Assembly (NCBI GenBank): GCA_965267475.1 | Contig: OZ254079.1 | Coordinates: forward strand, 3,658,001-3,722,000 | DNA length: 64,000 nt | Direction of reading: 5' to 3' | DNA from: JBCBKU01 sp965267475 | Lineage (GTDB): Bacteria; Pseudomonadota; Alphaproteobacteria; Rhodobacterales; Rhodobacteraceae | Shown: positions 58,072 through 64,000 of the stretch, in pieces | How positions within the stretch are numbered: position 1 is the first letter of the stretch | Layout: each line of letters starts with the position of its first letter | Notes under the pieces: model-generated | What the model was told of the DNA's origin: nothing | Database searches by the model: none | Seen by the model: the letters and a program-made list of their open reading frames with translations, nothing else | Made by a program: the position numbers and the translations under genes

Positions 58072-58761
58072 TCAGTTTTCGTTTTCCGCAAGATAGTTGC
58101 GAAGGTTTTCGACCTCGGGACCGCCATCGGACCCGGTCAGCGGAGCATAGGATGCCGAGATCTCCTCATAGGCCTCTTCGTGACCCGCGGGCAAAGCATG
58201 GGCGATGCCCTGATGGCAATCGATGCAGGTCATGCCCGTGTCGATGGCCTTCTGATGTTCCGCGGCTGCACGAGTTTCCTGAATGGTGAAGTCCATATAC
58301 TCGAACGCGTGGCAATTGCGGCATTCGCGGCTGTCTGTGGCCTTCATCTTGGCCCAGACAAGCTTGGCCATCTCCAACCGGCGCGCTTCGTATTTCTCAG
58401 GGGTCGAGATGCTTCCGGTCAGTTCGTGATAGACATCCTTGACCGCAATAATCTTGGCTCTGACCTTGTGATTCCAATCCTTTGGCACATGGCAATCCGA
58501 ACAGACGGCACGCACGCCCGAATGGTTGTTGTAATGGATCGTCTCGCGGTATTCGCCAAGGTTCGTCTCCATTGTGTGACAGGACACGCAAAACTCTTCG
58601 GTATTGGTTGCTTCCAGCGTCCAGTGAAACCCACCCCAGAACAGAATACCGCCAAGGAAGCCGGCAATCAGCGTAAAGCCCACGCTAAGCACGGCGGTCG
58701 GTTGCCAGAACCAGTCCCACAGGCGGCGCAATCGGCGACGATTGTCGGGCGTATCGGCCAT
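58072..58761 (-). CDS. napC: Tetrahaem cytochrome c NapC
   Basis: NapC is an inner-membrane quinol dehydrogenase that passes electrons to NapAB in the periplasm. The 229-residue protein has one N-terminal helix (about 24-42) and four haem-binding motifs: CVSCH (58-62), CSDCH (87-91), CRNCH (147-151) and CIDCH (179-183). This fits the NapC/NirT family. The ATG at 58761 leaves 26 bases after napB. With no napG or napH genes present, NapC must be the only electron entry from the quinone pool for this system. Confidence 0.96.
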   Translation of the reverse strand: MADTPDNRRRLRRLWDWFWQPTAVLSVGFTLIAGFLGGILFWGGFHWTLEATNTEEFCVSCHTMETNLGEYRETIHYNNHSGVRAVCSDCHVPKDWNHKVRAKIIAVKDVYHELTGSISTPEKYEARRLEMAKLVWAKMKATDSRECRNCHAFEYMDFTIQETRAAAEHQKAIDTGMTCIDCHQGIAHALPAGHEEAYEEISASYAPLTGSDGGPEVENLRNYLAENEN

Positions 58762-58787
58762 TGTGTTGCTCCTTGATCGGTGTCGGA

Positions 58788-59222
58788 TTAGTCGGACGAC
58801 GCGCGGAAAATGTTGTCGACAAGCGGCGGCGCATCGACTTGCGGCACATGGCACTGATTGCAGAAATACCGAGTGCCCGCGATGTGATCGAGTTCACGCC
58901 CGTCCCGGTCGAGATAGTGCGTCATGGACAAGGTCGGCGCGTTGCGCTCTCCGGCGTTCGTCCAGTCATGACAGCCGAGGCATTGATTGGTCCGCAGGTC
59001 GATCTGATATTGAGCGATCGAGTGCGGTATCAGGGGCGGTTGCTGGCGATAGTTTCGCTGCATGCGTCCCTCGACCTGCCGGTGCAATTGGTCAAGATGG
59101 ACCGGGTCGTCGACATTCGCCCCCCGTAGCGACGACAACTGCGATGTTTGCGCGATGGCCATGCCAACAACGGGCAACAGGCAGATGCACGCGAGACCGA
59201 CCGTGAGTCTTGAAGGTGGCAT
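58788..59222 (-). CDS. napB: Dihaem cytochrome c NapB
   Basis: NapB is the small periplasmic subunit that takes electrons from NapC and hands them to NapA. The 144-residue protein has a signal peptide (about 1-24, ending AIA) and two haem sites, CLGCH (81-85) and CNQCH (121-125). The histidines in PPLIPHS and SMTHYLDR are probable distal haem ligands. AAGGGAA precedes the ATG. It starts about 30 bases after napA ends. Confidence 0.96.
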   Translation of the reverse strand: MPPSRLTVGLACICLLPVVGMAIAQTSQLSSLRGANVDDPVHLDQLHRQVEGRMQRNYRQQPPLIPHSIAQYQIDLRTNQCLGCHDWTNAGERNAPTLSMTHYLDRDGRELDHIAGTRYFCNQCHVPQVDAPPLVDNIFRASSD

Positions 59223-59252
59223 GAATGGGTTCCCTTCTTTTTGGGTCGTCGC

Positions 59253-61757
59253 CTAGGCCCGCTGGACCCGGCAAGCGCATTTCTTGAAATCGGTCTCTTT
59301 CGAGATCGGGCAGGTGGCGTCGAGCGTGAGCTTGTTGGTCAACTGGCCTTCATCGAACCAGGGCATGAACACCACGCCTTTCGGCATCTTGTTGCGACCC
59401 CGCGTCTCGACCCTGGTCAGAACGGTGCCGCGTCGTGTCGAGATCTCGATTTCCTGACCGCGCCGGACGCCCCGGTCACGCGCATCATCGGGGTGCATGT
59501 ACAAAAGCGCTTCGGGGTACGACCGGTGCAGCTCTGGCACCCGTCGTGTCATCGATCCGGAATGCCAATGTTCCAGGACGCGCCCGGTCACCAGCCATAG
59601 GTCAAAGTCGGCGTCCGGTTCCTCTGCCGCGGGTTCATACGGCGCGAAGATGATATTGGCGCGCCCGTCGGGTTTGCCATAGAACCGCACGCCCTCACCC
59701 TCTGGAACATAGGGGTCGAACCCTTCGCGGAACCGGTAAAGCGTCTCTTTTCCATCCACGACGGGCCAGCGTTTGCCGCGGGTTTCGTGGTAGCTGTGGA
59801 AGTCGTCAAGGTCATGCGCCTTGCCCCGACCAAACTGGGCATACTCTTCGAACAGGCCCTTCTGGACATAGAACCCGAAATGCGTGCTTTCGTCGTTATC
59901 GAAGCCGTCATTGACCTCTGAGACAGGGAACTTGTCGACCTCGCCATTTGCAAACAGAAGATCGAACAGGTTGACGCCTTTGAACTCCGGGTTCGCGTCC
60001 AGCAAGTCCTTTGACCAGACATCGTCGGTGGTGAACCGCTTTGAGAACTCCATAACCTGCCAAAGGTCCGACCGCGCCTCGCCCGGGGCCTTTACCTGCT
60101 GGTTCCAGAACTGCGTCCGCCGCTCGGCGTTGCCATATGCGCCCTCTTTCTCCACCCACATCGCCGTCGGCAATATGAGATCGGCGGCCAGCGCAGTTAC
60201 GGTGGGATAGGGTTCGGATACCGTGATGAAATTATCGGGGTTCCGATAACCGGGGAGACCCTCTTCGTTGATGTTCGGAGCCGCCTGCAAGTTGTTGTTG
60301 CACTGCACCCAGTGGCAATTTAGCGTGCCGTCTTTCAACATTCGATGCTGCAAAACGGCATGAAAGCCGGGCTTTGGCGGTATGGTTCCCTTTGGCAGCC
60401 CCCAGGCTTCTTCGCAAATATCGCGATGCGCCTCATTGGCCACAACCATGTCCGCAGGCAGCCGGTGCGCAAACGTTCCCACTTCGCGCGCGGTGCCGCA
60501 GGCCGAAGGCTGGCCAGTCAGCGAAAACGGCGAATTGCCCGGCTCGGCGATTTTGCCCGTCAGAAGGTGAACATTGTAAAGCAGCCCATTCACCCACGAT
60601 CCCCGCGTGTGCTGGTTGAAACCCATGGTCCAAAGGCTCATCACCTTGCGGTTGGGGTCGGCATATTGCTGTGCCAACCGCTCCAGCTTTCCGGCGGGCA
60701 CACCAGAAAGCGCGGAAACCGTATCGACGTCATAGGCCGCGACCGCCGCGGCATATTCGTCCATGCTGATCGGTTCGAGCTTGCCGTGCCCCCCTTCATG
60801 GGACGGGTTCGTCGCAGCCTGTTCAAGCGGGTGCTCCGGGCGCAGGCCATATCCGATATCGGTCGCCGTCTTTGTGATATTGACGTGGTTCGCAACGAAG
60901 TCTTCGTTCACGGCGCCGGTCTGGATGACGTAGTTCGCGATGTAATTCAGGATCGCAAGATCGGTCTGCGGCGCAAAGACCATGCCATTATCGGCCAACT
61001 CGAACGACCGGTGTTCGAAGGTCGACAGGACATGCACCTCGGCCCCCGGTTTCGTCAGACGCGTGTCCGTAAGACGCGACCAGAGGATGGGGTGCATCTC
61101 GGCCATGTTCGAGCCCCAGAGAACAAACGTGTCCGCATGTTCCAAGTCATCGTAACAGCCCATCGGTTCGTCGATGCCAAATGCGCGGATAAAGGCGGCC
61201 ACAGCCGAGGCCATGCAATGCCGTGCATTGGGATCGATGTTGTTAGAGCGGAACCCCGCCTTCATCAGTTTTGCGGCGGCGTAACCTTCCCAGACGGTCC
61301 ATTGGCCCGAACCGAACATGGAGACCGCGGTGGGGCCCTTCTCCCGAATGGCCGCCTTCCATTTCTCGGCCATGACGTCAAAGGCCTCGTCCCAGGACAC
61401 AGGCTCGAACGCACCGTTCTTGTCGAAAACACCGTTGGATTTGCGCAGCATCGGCTGCGTCAAACGGTCCGCGCCGTACATGATCTTGGACAGGAAATAA
61501 CCCTTGATGCAATTGAGCCCCCGGTTCACCGGGGCTTCGGGATCTCCCTGGGTCGCGACCACCCGTCCATCCTTGACGCCAACCAGAACCGAACACCCGG
61601 TGCCGCAAAACCGGCAAGCCGCCTTGTCCCAGCGGATGTCCGGCGGCGCGAATTGCGCCTCGGCCGTGCCCGGCGTCAGGCTTATTCCGGCGGCCGAAGC
61701 CGTCGTGGCGGCCGCGGTCGCCTTAAGAAAGGTGCGGCGAGAGTCAGATACGGTCAT
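59253..61757 (-). CDS. napA: Periplasmic nitrate reductase catalytic subunit NapA
   Basis: NapA reduces nitrate to nitrite at a bis-MGD molybdenum centre. The 834-residue precursor has a twin-arginine signal (SRRTFLK at about 6-12). The [4Fe-4S] cluster is bound by C48, C51, C55 and C83 (CRFCGTGC and LNCIKG). The molybdenum ligand is C181 in ARHCMASAV. The ATG at 61757 overlaps the napD stop by fourteen bases. NapD, encoded just upstream, is the dedicated chaperone for the signal peptide. Confidence 0.98.
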   Translation of the reverse strand: MTVSDSRRTFLKATAAATTASAAGISLTPGTAEAQFAPPDIRWDKAACRFCGTGCSVLVGVKDGRVVATQGDPEAPVNRGLNCIKGYFLSKIMYGADRLTQPMLRKSNGVFDKNGAFEPVSWDEAFDVMAEKWKAAIREKGPTAVSMFGSGQWTVWEGYAAAKLMKAGFRSNNIDPNARHCMASAVAAFIRAFGIDEPMGCYDDLEHADTFVLWGSNMAEMHPILWSRLTDTRLTKPGAEVHVLSTFEHRSFELADNGMVFAPQTDLAILNYIANYVIQTGAVNEDFVANHVNITKTATDIGYGLRPEHPLEQAATNPSHEGGHGKLEPISMDEYAAAVAAYDVDTVSALSGVPAGKLERLAQQYADPNRKVMSLWTMGFNQHTRGSWVNGLLYNVHLLTGKIAEPGNSPFSLTGQPSACGTAREVGTFAHRLPADMVVANEAHRDICEEAWGLPKGTIPPKPGFHAVLQHRMLKDGTLNCHWVQCNNNLQAAPNINEEGLPGYRNPDNFITVSEPYPTVTALAADLILPTAMWVEKEGAYGNAERRTQFWNQQVKAPGEARSDLWQVMEFSKRFTTDDVWSKDLLDANPEFKGVNLFDLLFANGEVDKFPVSEVNDGFDNDESTHFGFYVQKGLFEEYAQFGRGKAHDLDDFHSYHETRGKRWPVVDGKETLYRFREGFDPYVPEGEGVRFYGKPDGRANIIFAPYEPAAEEPDADFDLWLVTGRVLEHWHSGSMTRRVPELHRSYPEALLYMHPDDARDRGVRRGQEIEISTRRGTVLTRVETRGRNKMPKGVVFMPWFDEGQLTNKLTLDATCPISKETDFKKCACRVQRA

Positions 61758-62046
61758 GTGGAATAACTCCGGAAGCTGGCGTTGGCGCTGTTCCAAGACG
61801 GCCATGGGTCTCGGACAAGTCTTCAAAATGGTGGTAGGTCAGCGTGAGAGAGATCACGCCCGGGATCTGATGCAGATCCATGATCGTTTCCGAGGCAAGA
61901 CGATCCTTCGTGTCTTCGACGACAACAACAAACCGCGCGTCTTCGCTTTCGGCATGAACCTCGACCCCGGCACGGGCTTCAAGCGCGGCGCGCGCCGTGC
62001 GCGATTTCCCGAGCGCGACATGGACAAGACATCCGCAAACATTCAT
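61744..62046 (-). CDS. napD: NapA maturation chaperone NapD
   Basis: NapD binds the twin-arginine signal of NapA and prevents export before cofactor insertion. The 100-residue protein has the small ferredoxin-like fold pattern of the family, starting MNVCGCLVHVA and with MDLHQIPGVISLTLTYHH in the middle. The short overlaps with napF (four bases) and napA (fourteen) support coupling, as is usual for this chaperone and its client. Confidence 0.93.
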   Translation of the reverse strand: MNVCGCLVHVALGKSRTARAALEARAGVEVHAESEDARFVVVVEDTKDRLASETIMDLHQIPGVISLTLTYHHFEDLSETHGRLGTAPTPASGVIPHDRI

Positions 62047-62606
62047 GCGGCGGCCTCCTTCCGGTTTTGATGTTCAAGCGAGATCGCAGAGGCCGGACAC
62101 ACCCCTATGCAGGCTCCGCACCCTGAGCATTTTTCCGGATCCATGCGCAGCTCTCCGAAACCACCCACGCGCAGTTCAAAGGTGATGGCGGTTTCGTCGC
62201 AGGCGTCGCCGCAACTTCGGCAAGAAACACCATGCGTCAGAAAACAATCCGGTCCGATGCGCGCGACAAGGTCCCAGGGTCGGGTGACGGTCGGTGCAAA
62301 AACCGGTTCGCTGCACGCCTCGGCGCAGGCCCCGCAAAAGGTGCAGGCCCCGTTTTTGAAATCGATGATGGGTGTCTTGGCTGGACCGGCGAACAGTATC
62401 CCCTCGGGGCAGGCCGTAATACACGCCCCGCAGGACGTGCAGGCATCGCGAATTCCTGCTTCCGTGGTCCAAGGCGGTCTTGGCGCGCTTTTTCTCCACG
62501 CCCCATCTGGATCACGCCGGGTTTGTGGGCCCGGATCCTCCGGCTGGTGCAAGCGCCGCCCCGCGCCCCCGCGCAAGATCTCGCGCGTATTGGTTCCCTG
62601 TGACAT
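62043..62606 (-). CDS. napF: Ferredoxin-type protein NapF
   Basis: This 187-residue cytoplasmic iron-sulfur protein is linked to maturation of NapA. Cysteine clusters include CTSCGACITACPE (about 56-68), CTFCGACAEACSE (about 88-100) and CSGCGACIGVCP near residue 162-173. A further CRSCGDACDE segment makes up the pattern of several [4Fe-4S] clusters. A basic N-terminus (about 1-45) precedes the first cluster. It is the first gene of the nap operon, and an FNR-type site lies about 115 bases before its start. Confidence 0.95.
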   Translation of the reverse strand: MSQGTNTREILRGGAGRRLHQPEDPGPQTRRDPDGAWRKSAPRPPWTTEAGIRDACTSCGACITACPEGILFAGPAKTPIIDFKNGACTFCGACAEACSEPVFAPTVTRPWDLVARIGPDCFLTHGVSCRSCGDACDETAITFELRVGGFGELRMDPEKCSGCGACIGVCPASAISLEHQNRKEAAA

Positions 62607-62720
62607 TCACTTCGTTTCGGGGCCTGAGCGACGTCGAATTCGAACCGGATCGACCTCCGTGGCCGCGAATGTTCCTTTTGTTCCCGGAACGAGTGTAGGT
62701 TGGCAGAGCCGACGTTGTCC

Positions 62721-62734
62721 TTGACTTAGGTCAA
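62721..62734. promoter_or_regulatory. FNR/Dnr-type binding site before napF
   Basis: TTGACTTAGGTCAA is a perfect five-base dyad with a four-base centre. It is close to the FNR consensus TTGAT-N4-ATCAA, and the TTGAC half-site is common for Dnr/NnrR-type regulators. It sits about 115 bases before napF and just beyond the end of the Crp/Fnr gene on the same strand, so that regulator is the natural candidate to bind it. Confidence 0.75.
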
Positions 62735-62749
62735 GTCACCGCGTCGGGA

Positions 62750-63430
62750 TCAGTCGTTGAAACCGGCCACATGTTGCAGCGCCGCGCGGTCGCTGATGCG
62801 AACGGTTTGGCCGGTGACGGAAACGCCATGATCTTCCAGCCGCCTGATAGACCGCGAGAGCGTTTCGGGCTTCATTCCGAGAAGCGAGGCGAGCGTCTTC
62901 TTTTCCATGGGCAGGACAAAGGATTGCCTGTCTTCCTGATCGCTCAGCGCCAATAGATATTGCGCAAGCCGCTGCGCGCCGGTGCTGGACTTCAACCGCT
63001 CGATTTGCCGGACCAGCCGGTGCAAATGCGCATAGGTTGAAGCAAGGATCGGGCCAAACGCTTTTGGGTTTTCCTCTAGCACGCGTTTCACCACCTTGTT
63101 CGGCGCGACAAGAACGCGGCTTGCGGCAAGCGCTTCGGCGGATACCGGATAGGGCGTTGGCTGAAAGACGAGCGCTTCGGCAAAACTTGTCCCGGCTGGA
63201 ATGGTTTCCACCACGACTTCATTGCCGTCGCGTTCGTCGATCTTCAGTTTCACCAGCCCAGTCAGCACCGCATAGACTGCGGTCGCGGGTTCACCCTGCC
63301 GGAAAAGAATATCGCCCGCGTCAAAGACGACAACACGGGAATGGCGCAAAATCTCGTCGAAGACATCCTTCGGCAGCGATCGAAAGAAAAAGCTTTCAAG
63401 TGCGGCCTTTGCATCATGATCGTTGAGCAT
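62750..63430 (-). CDS. Crp/Fnr-family transcriptional regulator
   Basis: This 226-residue protein has a cyclic-nucleotide-like beta-roll (about 15-115: GDILFRQGEPATAVYAVLTGLVKL), a long dimerisation helix and a helix-turn-helix (about 183-205). The recognition helix, PETLSRSIRRLE, carries the E-xx-SR pattern that reads TTGA half-sites. There is no N-terminal cysteine cluster, so it is not a classical oxygen-sensing FNR but of the Dnr/NnrR or similar type, which respond to nitric oxide or other signals. It is upstream of the nap operon on the same strand. Confidence 0.93.
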   Translation of the reverse strand: MLNDHDAKAALESFFFRSLPKDVFDEILRHSRVVVFDAGDILFRQGEPATAVYAVLTGLVKLKIDERDGNEVVVETIPAGTSFAEALVFQPTPYPVSAEALAASRVLVAPNKVVKRVLEENPKAFGPILASTYAHLHRLVRQIERLKSSTGAQRLAQYLLALSDQEDRQSFVLPMEKKTLASLLGMKPETLSRSIRRLEDHGVSVTGQTVRISDRAALQHVAGFND

Positions 63431-63599
63431 GGGCTTTTGTTATCCGCGGATCCGGGCGAAGGAAAGCAAGGTGCCTTTGAGAATTCCTTGCCCGGGGCAT
63501 GCTTCGCTGGGTGAAAACTGCAAAGACAGCGCGACGAAGCTGCTGCCACATTTCAGGGAAGCCGGGCCGCACCCGGGGCCAGGGATTGGATCACGCTGT

Positions 63600-64000
63600 T
63601 CAGACGCGAGACGGAACCGGCGCAGTCTGGAACACGCCCGGCAATGAGACTTCGAGGATCTGCAAGTCATCCGATGGCGCGGCATAGCGCGTTGCCAGAC
63701 CCGGCGGGATCACGAAGGCGTCCCCGGCAGTCAAGGCAGCGGTGTCCTGTCCCTCTCCCTCCAAGGTCACCATGCCATCCATCACGAAACTGAAGTGGAT
63801 ATCGGCATTGTGTATGGTCCAGGCTGGATCGCCGCTGCCCGGACGCACCACATGTACGCCCGCGACGCCACCGGTATTCTCGGAAATCATCGTATCGCGC
63901 GACTGGAAACCCGGTATTCGGAAGGGCGCCCAGACGGCCTGATCCGCCTTGTGATGAACGAAGCGCTGCCCGTCCCACACAGAATTGGGGTTCGCGGGGC
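63600..64000 (-). CDS. Cupin-domain protein, C-terminal part (cut by window edge)
   Basis: The frame stays open to the right edge, with residues reading PNSVWDGQ before a possible GTG at 63980. This is therefore the C-terminal part of a longer gene. The visible region holds a cupin fold: histidine-containing HNADIHFSFVMDG, then the GEGQDTAALTAGDAFVIPPG motif 2. No enzyme role can be given. It precedes the Crp/Fnr gene by about 170 bases on the same strand. Confidence 0.7.
   Translation of the reverse strand, partial: PANPNSVWDGQRFVHHKADQAVWAPFRIPGFQSRDTMISENTGGVAGVHVVRPGSGDPAWTIHNADIHFSFVMDGMVTLEGEGQDTAALTAGDAFVIPPGLATRYAAPSDDLQILEVSLPGVFQTAPVPSRV

Noticed and set aside
1..64000. Search by eye for CRISPR arrays, insertion sequences, attachment sites and rRNA or tRNA genes
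   Set aside because: No regularly spaced direct repeats, transposase frames, flanking target duplications or rRNA/tRNA signatures were found. The xerC-type recombinase is a housekeeping gene, not a mobile element.

Overview
This window is a GC-rich, densely coded chromosomal segment of an alphaproteobacterium, most probably a member of the Rhodobacterales (Roseobacter/Rhodobacter group). The basis for that assignment is the combination of a DUF484 gene directly before xerC, a phosphatidylcholine synthase gene, a DUF1127 protein, a TIGR01620/YcjF-YcjX pair, periplasmic nitrate reductase in the order F-D-A-B-C, and very short or overlapping gene junctions. No transposase, integrase of phage type, CRISPR array, rRNA or tRNA gene was seen, so this looks like core chromosome rather than an island.

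Layout. 1-650: ruvC and the start of ruvA (minus strand). 976-1242: a DUF1127 gene with its terminator. 1285-5657: a minus-strand run of an MFS transporter, msrA, a P-loop kinase-like protein, an acetyltransferase, prmA and a small membrane protein. 5772-15322: a small exported protein, priA, transaldolase, DUF484-xerC, ogt, pcs and ileS. 15688-21748: YcjF/YcjX homologues, truA, two small membrane proteins, and a divergent DUF4198/HupE pair. 21816-36052: a 14-kb minus-strand carbon-storage array, glpD-glpK-glgP-glgB-glgC-glgA-glgX-pgm, which links glycerol 3-phosphate oxidation with glycogen synthesis and breakdown. 36187-36387: a structured non-coding RNA candidate of 6S-like architecture, ending in a perfect Rho-independent terminator. 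36386-43724: an SRAP protein, an ArsR regulator, a periplasmic 5'-nucleotidase, an exported HExxH metallopeptidase, DUF952-pyrD, a MATE transporter and two PaaI-type thioesterases. 43846-51432: two MerR regulators followed by an acyl-CoA catabolic operon (acyl-CoA dehydrogenase, small protein, GST, thiolase, cupin, FadB/FadJ-type protein). 51429-53169: a sulfotransferase and a one-TM hypothetical protein. 53170-57678: nucleoside salvage operon cdd-deoA-deoB-add-upp. 57802-63430: a small membrane protein, napFDABC and a Crp/Fnr-family regulator with an FNR-type site between them. The window ends in a partial cupin gene.

How the genes work together. The glg/glp array would allow glycerol-derived carbon to enter at triose level and glucose phosphate to be stored as, and recovered from, glycogen. 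The MerR-controlled operon supplies the dehydrogenation, hydration, second dehydrogenation and thiolysis steps of acyl-CoA breakdown. The nucleoside operon turns cytidine, thymidine and adenosine into bases and pentose phosphates. The nap genes give periplasmic nitrate reduction, probably under oxygen or nitric-oxide control by the adjacent Fnr-type protein. The most interesting non-coding signals are the structured RNA at about 36187-36387 and the two back-to-back palindromes at 44261-44293.
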